Shown: positions 1 through 5,777 of the stretch, piece by piece
Numbering within the stretch: position 1 is the stretch's first letter
Layout: every line of letters starts with the position of its first letter
NCBI GenBank assembly: GCA_945901215.1
Contig: CAMDKE010000175.1
Location: 1-6,157 of the forward strand
Length of the DNA stretch: 6,157 nt
Direction: 5' to 3'
DNA from: Comamonas sp. lk
Lineage (GTDB): Bacteria > Pseudomonadota > Gammaproteobacteria > Burkholderiales > Burkholderiaceae_C
Position numbers and translations under genes: made by a program
The notes under the pieces: model-generated
The model's database searches: none
The model's input: only the letters and a program-made list of their open reading frames with translations
Told to the model about the DNA's origin: nothing

Positions 1-89
1 TCGAGTGTTTGGGCAAAGCCCGGCGCCAGCACTCCGGCAAAGAGCGCAACAGTGGCTGCTTGGGCTGTGAGTTGGTGGGTTGGGAGCAT
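1..89 (-). CDS. Partial CDS, N-terminus of a putative exported protein
   Basis: Reading the minus strand from an ATG at 89-87, 29 codons stay open to the window edge, so only the N-terminus is present. The peptide begins MLPTHQLTAQAATVALFAGV and continues LAPGFAQTL. Residues of about 8-25 form a hydrophobic stretch ending in G-F-A before Q, which resembles a Sec signal peptide with an AxA-like cleavage site near residue 26. Two cautions apply. The n-region has no Lys or Arg, only a His, and no clear Shine-Dalgarno sequence precedes the ATG. An in-frame TGA lies 9 codons upstream with no other ATG between. The gene lies downstream of the Rrf2-type regulator on the same strand, 253 bases away. 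The mature protein is outside the window, so its function cannot be stated. Confidence 0.5.
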   Translation of the reverse strand, partial: MLPTHQLTAQAATVALFAGVLAPGFAQTL

Positions 90-157
90 GGGCGCGCAAA
101 AAATGAATTGAAGTCAAGGCGGAGATTAACCGCAAGAACAGTCAACCAATGCATGCT

Positions 158-200
158 ACTGAAATTAACATTCCGTTCTATTGGAATTGAAAATTTCAAT
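158..200. promoter_or_regulatory. AT-rich dyad cluster, candidate operator upstream of the left-edge gene
   Basis: This short AT-rich island in GC-rich DNA holds a perfect dyad attgaaa-a-tttcaat at 186-200, with 7-base arms around one central base. An overlapping inverted repeat attcc/ggaat has arms at 170-174 and 183-187. The half-site tgaaatt occurs at 160-166 and again at 269-275. The island is about 70-110 bases upstream of the start codon at 89, so a transcription factor site is plausible. I could not match it to the known IscR type 1 or type 2 consensus. The bound regulator is unknown; the adjacent Rrf2-type protein is one candidate. Confidence 0.35.
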
Positions 201-320
201 ACGAGAAAACATCTCAAGCCAGCGGCCCATTGTGGTGATTGCAATTTGGCCAAGCACCTGACCAACATTGAAATTGACTACATCTCCGCCCGGCTTTCGG
301 CTACCGAGGTCGATATGAAT

Positions 321-337
321 TTGCCCAAATAGGGCAA
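321..337 (-). terminator. Weak hairpin just downstream of the Rrf2-type gene
   Basis: A perfect 6-bp stem TTGCCC/GGGCAA (321-326 and 332-337) with a 5-base loop starts 5 bases beyond the regulator's stop codon. In the transcribed direction it is followed by ATTCATAT rather than a true run of T, so it is at best a weak intrinsic terminator. It could also only protect the 3' end of the transcript. Confidence 0.35.
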
Positions 338-342
338 GGCAA

Positions 343-876
343 TCAGACCCCTCGGGGCAACCACTGTCCCAGCGCAAATACCGAGTTCGGGGCGCTGGGG
401 CGCTCCAAGGAGGGCGCAGGCTTTTTCAAAATACCTTTTTTGCTGCTCTTGCGCTCTTGCACTGCGAAGCCTTTGGCGCGCTGTTGTAGCGCCAAGCTGC
501 GCAAACTGATGGTTTTCATGTGCTCCATCAGCGCCGTGTGCAGCTGTTCCCACAAGGCATGCGTCATATCGGTCGGTCCGTCGGCCCCCGGCGCATCGGA
601 CTCTTGGGGGCTTGGGGCGCTTTCTTCAATGGCGGTGACAATATCTGCCACCGTGATGGCGTCGCCCCGAAACCCCAGGGTGTAGCCGCCGCCGGGGCCG
701 CGCGTGCTTTCCACCAGGCCGTGCTGGCGTAGCTTGGCAAACACCTGCTCCAAATAGGACAGTGAAATGCCGTGGCGCAGCGCCAGGTCGCTCAGCGGCA
801 CGGGGCAGTGCGGTTGGCGCAGTGCCAGGTCAATCATCGCGTTGATCGCAAAACGGCCTCGGGTGCTCAGTCGCAT
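343..876 (-). CDS. Rrf2/IscR-type transcriptional regulator lacking cluster cysteines
   Basis: This is a 177-residue DNA-binding regulator of the Rrf2 family, closest by eye to IscR. The N-terminus MRLSTRGRFAINAMIDLAL, the helix-turn-helix around residues 28-52 (LSDLALRHGISLSYLEQVF) and the wing RGPGGGY (59-65) follow E. coli IscR almost without gaps. Glu43, which tunes site choice in IscR, is kept. IscR binds a [2Fe-2S] cluster through Cys92, Cys98, Cys104 and His107. Here the matching loop (about 86-104) reads ESAPSPQESDAPGADGPTDM and has no cysteine, although the following THALW with its histidine (His106) remains. The only cysteine in the protein is Cys24. A basic, Pro/Lys/Ser-rich tail of about 40 residues ends the protein. 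The ATG at 876 was chosen over one 16 codons upstream because AAGGAGA (882-888) sits at good distance and homologs start with MRL. It is divergent from nhaR. The target genes are unknown. Confidence 0.9.
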   Translation of the reverse strand: MRLSTRGRFAINAMIDLALRQPHCPVPLSDLALRHGISLSYLEQVFAKLRQHGLVESTRGPGGGYTLGFRGDAITVADIVTAIEESAPSPQESDAPGADGPTDMTHALWEQLHTALMEHMKTISLRSLALQQRAKGFAVQERKSSKKGILKKPAPSLERPSAPNSVFALGQWLPRGV

Positions 877-881
877 ACCAA

Positions 882-888
882 TCTCCTT
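882..888 (-). promoter_or_regulatory. Ribosome binding site that decides the Rrf2-type gene start
   Basis: The minus strand reads AAGGAGA five bases before the ATG at 876-874. This is the strongest Shine-Dalgarno sequence in the window. It lies inside the longer open frame that begins at 924, which argues against the upstream ATG. Confidence 0.8.
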
Positions 889-949
889 GAAAAATAGCGC
901 ATCTGGCGGTACCAGACACAGCACGACGCGCCGAGCACGCCAGACGGCG

Positions 950-978
950 ACTGTAAAAGTGTTTATTCTTCGCGTAAA
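950..978 (-). promoter_or_regulatory. Candidate sigma70 promoter for the Rrf2-type gene
   Basis: On the minus strand a -35 box TTTACG (973-978) and a -10 box TACAGT (950-955) are separated by exactly 17 bases. Each matches the consensus at four of six positions. Transcription would start near 943, giving a leader of about 67 bases. The boxes lie in the AT-rich divergent region shared with nhaR, so the two promoters may affect each other. This is a by-eye prediction. Confidence 0.4.
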
Positions 979-990
979 TTCGTATTTTTA

Positions 991-1022
991 AGTTTTTTAC
1001 ATCGTATAAACTGAAGTAATTT
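991..1022 (+). promoter_or_regulatory. Candidate promoter and LysR-type box upstream of nhaR
   Basis: This AT-rich segment offers TTTACA (996-1001, five of six matches to a -35 box) with a poor -10 box TAATTT at 1017-1022 after 15 bases. Alternatively TATAAA at 1005-1010 could act as the -10 box, with only a poor -35 box. An imperfect dyad spans 991-1012 (AGTTTTTTAC, then GTATAAACT), the kind of interrupted palindrome LysR-type proteins bind, often to control their own gene. Which of these is real cannot be settled by eye. Confidence 0.3.
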
Positions 1023-1030
1023 CGCTTTTT

Positions 1031-1047
1031 GCGCGGCGTATACGCGC
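1031..1047. promoter_or_regulatory. Palindrome in the nhaR leader, next to the start codon
   Basis: A perfect 10-base palindrome GCGTATACGC lies at 1036-1045. The same stretch can instead form a stem gcgcg/cgcgc (1031-1035 with 1043-1047). It ends 8 bases before the nhaR ATG, where a Shine-Dalgarno sequence would be expected; no good one is visible. It could be an operator or a structure limiting translation, or a chance feature of GC-rich DNA. Confidence 0.25.
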
Positions 1048-1054
1048 TGGCAAC

Positions 1055-1948
1055 ATGAACTTCAAACACTTGCACTACTTTTGGGTCACGGCCAAGGCTG
1101 GTGGGGTGATGCGCGCGGGTGAACAGCTCCATACCACGCCGCAAACCCTGTCCGGGCAAATCCGCCTGCTCGAAGAAGACCTGGGGCGCAAACTGTTTCA
1201 AAAAAATGGTCGCACCATGGAGCTAACCGAGGCCGGCCGCGTGGCGCTGGGCTACGCAGACCAAATTTTTGCCCTCGGTGGCGAGCTCGAAGCCGCCGTG
1301 CGCCAAGCCCACGGCGGTCAGCCCGTGCTGGAGTTTCGTGTCGGTGTGGCCGATGCGGTTAACAAATCGGTGGCATACCGGCTGCTGGAGCCCGCGCTGG
1401 GCCTGGGTATCCCAGTGCGCCTAGTGGCCAGCGAAGGCAAGTTTGCCGACTTGCTTTCGCGCCTGGCCCTGAACCGGTTGGACCTGGTTATTGCCGACGA
1501 GCCGATGTCGCGCCGCATCAATGTGCGCGCCTTTAACCACTCTTTGGGGCGCAGCAGCATGTCATTTTGTGCCACGCCAGACTTGGCGCGGCAACTTCAG
1601 GGGCCTTTCCCCGGGTGCCTGAGCGGCATGCCCTTGCTTATCCCTGGCGTACAGGCGTCGGTACGCCAACAGCTCGAGGCCTGGTTGACACGCCATGGCT
1701 TAGCGCCCCGCACTGTGGGCGAGTTTGATGATGCCGCTTTAATGACTGCGTTTGGCCGCCAAGGCGGTGGCATATTCATGGTGCCCAGCGTGATGGAGGC
1801 GGAGACGCTTGCCCAGTTTGGCGTGCAGTGTGTGGGGCGAACCGAGGAGCTGGTGGAGGAGTTTTTCGCCGTTTCGGTGGAGCGCCGCATCACCCACCCC
1901 TGCGTTGTCGCCATTACCGATGCAGCGCGCGGCCAGTTGTTCGGGTGA
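1055..1948 (+). CDS. nhaR: NhaR-type LysR-family transcriptional activator
   Basis: This 297-residue LysR-family regulator matches E. coli NhaR along its whole length. The winged helix-turn-helix (residues 1-60) begins MNFKHLHYFWVTAKAGGVMR, with TPQTLSGQIRLLEEDLGRKLF in the recognition region, close to NhaR's TPQTITGQIRALEE. The effector-binding part carries the NhaR-specific blocks FRVGVADA (94-101), FCATP (171-175), PFPGCL (184-189), LLIPG (194-198), GEFDDAALM.AFG (222-234) and EE..A..ER...HP (268-282). E. coli NhaR senses Na+ and activates the Na+/H+ antiporter gene nhaA, and also affects osmC and pgaABCD. No nhaA lies in this window, so the target here may differ. The length is normal for the family. 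The gene is divergent from the Rrf2-type regulator and 86 bases ahead of the MipA-family gene. The start at 1055 gives the usual LysR N-terminus, although its ribosome binding site is weak. Confidence 0.9.
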   Translation: MNFKHLHYFWVTAKAGGVMRAGEQLHTTPQTLSGQIRLLEEDLGRKLFQKNGRTMELTEAGRVALGYADQIFALGGELEAAVRQAHGGQPVLEFRVGVADAVNKSVAYRLLEPALGLGIPVRLVASEGKFADLLSRLALNRLDLVIADEPMSRRINVRAFNHSLGRSSMSFCATPDLARQLQGPFPGCLSGMPLLIPGVQASVRQQLEAWLTRHGLAPRTVGEFDDAALMTAFGRQGGGIFMVPSVMEAETLAQFGVQCVGRTEELVEEFFAVSVERRITHPCVVAITDAARGQLFG

Positions 1949-2034
1949 TAGTGGCGTCTGGTGTCGGCGCGCCATGACTTCGTGATAGCCTTTACCCCAA
2001 GCTGACCCCGAATGCCATAACCAACAGGCCCTAT

Positions 2035-2901
2035 ATGTCCCTTTCTTTCAAGCGCCCGTCGCACCGCGCCAGATTCACGTCGACCTGGGTTTTTTCTGCG
2101 CTGTGCGCCCTGTGGGGAGGCTCTGCTTTGGCGCAGGAGCCGGCGGCGGGCTTGCCCTTGTGGGAAATTGGCGCGTTTGCCGGTTCTTTGTCCGCGCCGG
2201 CATATCCCGCATCGGTCGAGCGATTCACCCGGATTCTGGTTTTGCCCTATGTGATTTACCGTGGTGACGTGTTGCGTGCCGACCGCGAAGGGGTGGGCGC
2301 GCGCTGGCAGCTCGCACCCGGCTATCAGTTTGACTTTGGTGCCAGCGGATCGTTTGCAGCCAGCTCAGCCGATGTTGCAGTGCGCCAGAACATGCCCGAT
2401 TTGGGGACTTTGGTGGAGGTGGGCCCGCGTTTGCGGATCACCCTGGCCCGGCCCGGCCCTGGCATGCGGGTGGGCCTGGACCTGCCGCTGCGCGGAGTGG
2501 TCGAGATCCATGGTGGCCTGCAAAGCAGGGGGCTAGTTTTTGAGCCCGCGCTGGTGCTCGAAGCCAGTGATATAGGTGCCGGCTGGAGCCTGGCTGCCAA
2601 AGGCGGTTTGGTGTGGGGCGACCAGCAACTCAACCAGTATTTTTATGGCGTTCCGCTGGCATATGCCACGCAATTGCGGCCGTACTTTGAAGCCCAGTCC
2701 GGTCTGATCAGTGCGCGCATCAGTCTGAGCGCCAGCCACAACATCAGCCCCGATGTGCGCTTTTTTGGCTACGCACGACTGGACCAATACGGCCTGGGCA
2801 GCAACACCAACAGCCCGTTGTCACTGCAAACCTCAAGTCCCACAGTGGGCGTTGGCCTGACCTGGACGCTCGGGCGCTCGGACACCCGCCTGGGCAACTG
2901 A
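2035..2901 (+). CDS. MipA/OmpV-family outer membrane protein
   Basis: This 288-residue protein belongs to the MipA/OmpV family of outer membrane beta-barrels. E. coli MipA is a scaffold linking the murein hydrolase MltA to PBP1B; other members have porin-like or stress roles, so the exact job here is open. Residues 1-33 form a signal peptide: a basic n-region (K6, R7, R11, R13), a hydrophobic core (17-29) and cleavage after ALA before Q34. Family blocks visible are YPAS..R..VLPYVIYRGDVLRADREGVGARW (57-91), RQNMPDLGTLVEVGPRL (117-133), NQYFYGV (200-206), RPYFEAQSGL (215-224) and the last strand VGVGLTWTL (271-279). A ten-residue tail (GRSDTRLGN after the strand) follows, instead of the usual terminal aromatic residue. 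A weak ACAGG precedes the ATG. The gene is on the same strand as nhaR, 86 bases away, and converges on the transporter gene. Confidence 0.88.
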   Translation: MSLSFKRPSHRARFTSTWVFSALCALWGGSALAQEPAAGLPLWEIGAFAGSLSAPAYPASVERFTRILVLPYVIYRGDVLRADREGVGARWQLAPGYQFDFGASGSFAASSADVAVRQNMPDLGTLVEVGPRLRITLARPGPGMRVGLDLPLRGVVEIHGGLQSRGLVFEPALVLEASDIGAGWSLAAKGGLVWGDQQLNQYFYGVPLAYATQLRPYFEAQSGLISARISLSASHNISPDVRFFGYARLDQYGLGSNTNSPLSLQTSSPTVGVGLTWTLGRSDTRLGN

Positions 2902-2913
2902 GCGCCTAGCGCT
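2901..2913. terminator. Hairpin between two convergent stop codons
   Basis: AGCGC-CTA-GCGCT forms a 5-bp stem with a 3-base loop. Its left end is the last base of the MipA-family stop (TGA, 2899-2901), and its loop is the stop codon of the transporter gene (2906-2908, TAG on the minus strand). A shared bidirectional terminator would fit the position, but no T-run follows on either side, so its activity is doubtful. Confidence 0.25.
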
Positions 2914-3835
2914 GTTGTGCGCTGCGTTGGCGTTTTCGAAACCTCAGCGGCACAATGTCCTGGGCAATCAGCACGCCCAGGCCCACCACAGCGGCGGCTG
3001 CGGCCTGAGTCCAATCCCAGGAACCGCCCAGCACAAACAAAATCAGCATGACGTAAAACGGCGTGGCGTTGATGTGCAGCGACGAAAGGGCGATGCCTAG
3101 GCTGCCAATGGACATGATCCACAGCACCTGGCTAATGGCCAGGCCGCCAATGGAAAACACCGCCAGAGCACCCAGTTCTTTGGCGCCGAGCACACTCCAG
3201 TCGGGCCCTGCGCCGCCCAACAGTGCGTTGGCCGCTGCCGCCACGCAGGTGGCCAGCGCTGCGCCGCTGAGCGTGACGGTGGTGCGCCCCAAGGGCGTGA
3301 GTGTAGGGAACGACGTAACCGTCATACGCGAGCCCAGTGTGTAGAGCACGATAGAGCCAAAGCACAGTAGCGCGCCTACACCCAAGCCCAAACCGTCGCC
3401 TGCGCCGCCCAGGGCCAACATGCCCCCGCCCAAGCTTAGCAACACACCCAGCACCAGCGCCAGCGTGATCTTGCGCCCGTCGAGCAGCACCTCAATGGCA
3501 ATGCCCACCACGGGCATTGCCGCCGATATCACGGCTACCGTCACCATATTGGTGCGGGCCTGGCCCAGCACCAGCATGAAGGCGCCAAAGCCAATGCCCC
3601 CGCCACCCACCAGCACACCCTTGCCCCAGTGCGCAGCGCGCAGCGCTGCGCCGCCCTCCAGCCACCACCACAACGGCAGCAAGCACGCCGCCGCCATGGC
3701 CATGCGCGCGGCGGTGAGTGGCAGTGCGGGCACCTTGCCGATCAGCAGGTCGGCCGCGGGCAGTCCCAGCGCCCACACCAGCATGGACAGCATGCATAGG
3801 ACATTGGCTAGTACCAGGTTGGGTGGCGTGCGCAA
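2906..3835 (-). CDS. EamA/DMT-superfamily membrane transporter
   Basis: This is a 309-residue inner membrane protein with about ten hydrophobic helices (roughly residues 8-30, 36-58, 72-90, 97-117, 124-144, 149-168, 184-206, 220-242, 246-269 and 275-296). It is the classic double five-helix layout of EamA (drug/metabolite) transporters. Family signs include NMVTVAVISAAMPVVGIAIEVLLDGRK (96-122) ending the first half, and ALSSLHINATPFYVMLILFVLGG (249-271) near the end of the second half. A short basic tail RFRKRQRS faces the cytosol by the positive-inside rule. The substrate cannot be told; members move amino acids, metabolites or drugs. The chosen start is TTG (3835-3833), since GGAG lies six bases upstream (3842-3845). 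The next ATG is codon 15 and would cut into the first helix. The gene follows the M61 peptidase gene on the same strand after 148 bases. Confidence 0.88.
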   Translation of the reverse strand: MRTPPNLVLANVLCMLSMLVWALGLPAADLLIGKVPALPLTAARMAMAAACLLPLWWWLEGGAALRAAHWGKGVLVGGGGIGFGAFMLVLGQARTNMVTVAVISAAMPVVGIAIEVLLDGRKITLALVLGVLLSLGGGMLALGGAGDGLGLGVGALLCFGSIVLYTLGSRMTVTSFPTLTPLGRTTVTLSGAALATCVAAAANALLGGAGPDWSVLGAKELGALAVFSIGGLAISQVLWIMSIGSLGIALSSLHINATPFYVMLILFVLGGSWDWTQAAAAAVVGLGVLIAQDIVPLRFRKRQRSAQQR

Positions 3836-3841
3836 ATCAGG

Positions 3842-3845
3842 CTCC
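3842..3845 (-). promoter_or_regulatory. Ribosome binding site supporting a TTG start
   Basis: GGAG on the minus strand stands six bases before the TTG at 3835-3833. No ATG or GTG start with similar support is seen nearby, so this site decides the start of the EamA-family gene. Confidence 0.6.
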
Positions 3846-3902
3846 GCCCTGTAGGCGCGTTGTTTCCATCTGGCGCGGGCATGCCAGCAGCGCCGCTTGG
3901 GA

Positions 3903-3921
3903 ACTGCTGTTAGGGAGCAGT
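3903..3921. repeat. Inverted repeat in the intergenic region before the transporter gene
   Basis: ACTGCT and AGCAGT (3903-3908 and 3916-3921) form a perfect 6-bp stem around a 7-base loop. No T-run follows on the minus strand, so it is not a typical intrinsic terminator. It could be an operator or leader structure for the transporter gene. The rest of 3836-3983 shows no gene. Confidence 0.3.
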
Positions 3922-3953
3922 GGCACCGCGCCAGTCCTAAAGATTTTTGTGGT

Positions 3954-3965
3954 CACGGCGCCGTG
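3954..3965. repeat. Perfect 12-base palindrome downstream of the M61 gene
   Basis: CACGGCGCCGTG is a perfect palindrome starting 19 bases beyond the peptidase stop codon on the minus strand. In the transcribed direction it is followed by ACCACAAAAATC, with no T-run. It may be a weak 3'-end hairpin or a protein-binding site. Confidence 0.3.
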
Positions 3966-3983
3966 TTTCAGGTCGGTGGCTTC

Positions 3984-5777
3984 TCAGGCCAGCGGCCACA
4001 AGCCCGCTGCCCGCCCGGCGTTACCAATGCGCCACGTGGTCACCTTCTGCGGCAGTAGCAAGGGCAGGCGCAGGATGCGTTTGTCGCGCGAAACCAGGGC
4101 CGTGGCGCGGCGCTCGGTGCCCATCAGGAGTGCCAGGTCGTCGAGCTTGTTGAGCCGCCACGATCCGCCCTGCCCGCGCGCGCCTACTTCCACGCCCAGC
4201 CATTCGTCACCTGCAGCAAAGCCTGCGGCCTCAGTCGCGCCGCCGCGCAGCACGGCTTTGACCACGACCGTGCCACTGGCGTCTGTCACGCGCAGGCCTA
4301 GGCCTTGGGCCACTTGGGCGGGGTCTTCGTGCACCTGGAGTTGTTGCGCTTGCAGCAGGGTTTTGACCGGCAGCTCGCGGGTGCTGTGCACCCAGGCTTT
4401 GATCTCTTTGGCCCAGCTGCGCCCGGTTTGGTCCTGCAGCACGGCCAGTAGGTCGACCTCGGCCATGGGGCCGCCCGCGCAGCGCTGCCAAAGGCCGCGC
4501 ATAACGGCGTCGAGCGTGGTTTTTCCTTGGGCGCGCAGGCTCAGGTCCAGGCACAGGGCTACCAATGCGCCTTTGGTGTAGTAGCTCACCGTGGCGTTGG
4601 GCGTGTTTTCGTCTTGGCGGTAGTACTTCACCCAAGCGTCAAAACTGGCCTGGGCCACGGTTTGCACCGCGCGCCCGGGGGTTTGCAGCACCTGGTTGGC
4701 GGTCTTGGTGAGCAGTTTGAAGTAGCCCGCGTCGTCGATCAACCCTGCGCGGCGCAGCAGCAAGTCGTCGTAATAGCTGGTAAAGCCCTCAAAAAACCAC
4801 AGCAGCTGGGTGTAGTTTTCTTGGCCGTAGTCGTAGCGCACAAATTCAGCCGGGCGCAGGCGCTTGACGTTCCAGGTGTGAAAGTATTCGTGGCTGATCA
4901 GGCCCAAGAGCGTGGTGTAGCCCTCGGGGGTTTTGGCATCTTCCAGGCGCGGCAGGTCGCGCCGCGCGGCGATCAGCGCGGTGGAGTTGCGGTGCTCCAG
5001 CCCGCCGTAGCTGTCGTCCACGGCGTTGAGCAGGAAGACGTAGTGCGAAAAAGGCGCTATGTCGGCCAGGTGCGTGGCTTGCGCGTCGTCCTGGGCGTGC
5101 CAAAAGCGGAGCTGGGTTTCACAAATCTTTTGGGTGTCGCGTAGCAAGCGCGCGCTGTCAAATGAGGGCAACGCCCCGGCTACGACCAGACGGTGCGGCA
5201 CGCCGCAGGCGGTAAAAGTGCCGCTCCAGAATGCGCCCATTTCTACCGGACAGTCTGCCAACTCGTCATAGTGGGCTGCTTGGTAGCGGCCAAAGCCAGT
5301 TTTGTCTATATCCACGGCAGGCAAACCCGTGGCCACGCTCCAGCCGGTCATGCCGGGGTGGCGCAGCAGGTCCAGTGCGTGGGGCTGGTCGGTGGCACCC
5401 TCTGCCATCAGGCACAAGCTGGTGGTGTTGAAAAAGCCGCGCGCCGCATCCAGCCAGCTCGCACGCACCGAGTTGTCCAGGGCGTAGACCTCGTATTGCA
5501 CTTGCAGCGGCTGGGCGCTGTCGCACGGCACTTTCCAGGTGGCCTTGTCGGTTTGCGTGGCGGCCAGCGGGCGGCCGGCTTGGCGGCATTGGAGCTGCTG
5601 CAGATGCTTGGAGAACTCGCGCACCATGTAGCTGCCTGGAATCCACACCGGCAGGCGCAGGGTTTGCAGTTCGGCGGGATGGGCAATGGTCATGGTCACG
5701 CGCCACAAGTGGGCGTGCAGGCTGGCTGCTTCGACGTGGTAGTGCACCGCCCACGGTGCTGCGTGTGGCGCGCGCAT
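3984..5777 (-). CDS. M61-family metallopeptidase (glycyl aminopeptidase type) with PDZ domain
   Basis: This 597-residue zinc peptidase belongs to MEROPS family M61, whose characterised bacterial member is a glycyl aminopeptidase that removes N-terminal Gly or Ala from peptides. The N-terminal beta domain (about 10-200) holds the family block LRLPVWIPGSYMVREFSKH (40-58). The catalytic domain carries GGLEHRNS (258-265), the zinc motif HEYFH (296-300) followed by WNVKRLRP (302-309), and FFEGFTSYYDDLL (328-340), where Glu330 is the likely third zinc ligand and Glu297 the general base. A PDZ-like domain occupies about residues 480-575. All catalytic residues are present and the length is normal. 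No signal peptide is visible, so a cytosolic location is inferred. The ATG at 5777 overlaps the dsbC stop codon as TGATG, which suggests translational coupling. The start region MRAPHAAPWAVHYHVEA fits family N-termini. The substrate specificity is inferred from the family. Confidence 0.93.
   Translation of the reverse strand: MRAPHAAPWAVHYHVEAASLHAHLWRVTMTIAHPAELQTLRLPVWIPGSYMVREFSKHLQQLQCRQAGRPLAATQTDKATWKVPCDSAQPLQVQYEVYALDNSVRASWLDAARGFFNTTSLCLMAEGATDQPHALDLLRHPGMTGWSVATGLPAVDIDKTGFGRYQAAHYDELADCPVEMGAFWSGTFTACGVPHRLVVAGALPSFDSARLLRDTQKICETQLRFWHAQDDAQATHLADIAPFSHYVFLLNAVDDSYGGLEHRNSTALIAARRDLPRLEDAKTPEGYTTLLGLISHEYFHTWNVKRLRPAEFVRYDYGQENYTQLLWFFEGFTSYYDDLLLRRAGLIDDAGYFKLLTKTANQVLQTPGRAVQTVAQASFDAWVKYYRQDENTPNATVSYYTKGALVALCLDLSLRAQGKTTLDAVMRGLWQRCAGGPMAEVDLLAVLQDQTGRSWAKEIKAWVHSTRELPVKTLLQAQQLQVHEDPAQVAQGLGLRVTDASGTVVVKAVLRGGATEAAGFAAGDEWLGVEVGARGQGGSWRLNKLDDLALLMGTERRATALVSRDKRILRLPLLLPQKVTTWRIGNAGRAAGLWPLA

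Noticed and set aside
9..332. A 107-codon open frame on the plus strand across the left intergenic region
   Set aside because: It runs through the AT-rich dyads and the opposite-strand gene start, has no ribosome binding site and its product resembles no known protein; it looks like a chance open frame.
877..924. Longer N-terminus for the Rrf2-type regulator starting at 924
   Set aside because: The strong AAGGAGA sits before the ATG at 876 and IscR homologs begin with MRL, so the extra 16 residues are probably untranslated leader.
1952..1974. Possible terminator after nhaR (TGGCG/CGCCA with a 13-base loop)
   Set aside because: The loop is long, the stem is short and no T-run follows; transcription may continue into the MipA-family gene.
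1991..2021. Possible separate promoter for the MipA-family gene (TTTACC then CATAAC)
   Set aside because: The spacing of 19 bases and weak -10 box make it no better than chance.
4527..5144. A 205-codon plus-strand open frame antisense to the M61 gene
   Set aside because: It is the shadow of a GC-rich gene with clear catalytic motifs on the other strand; its Val/Gln/Gly-rich product is typical of antisense frames.
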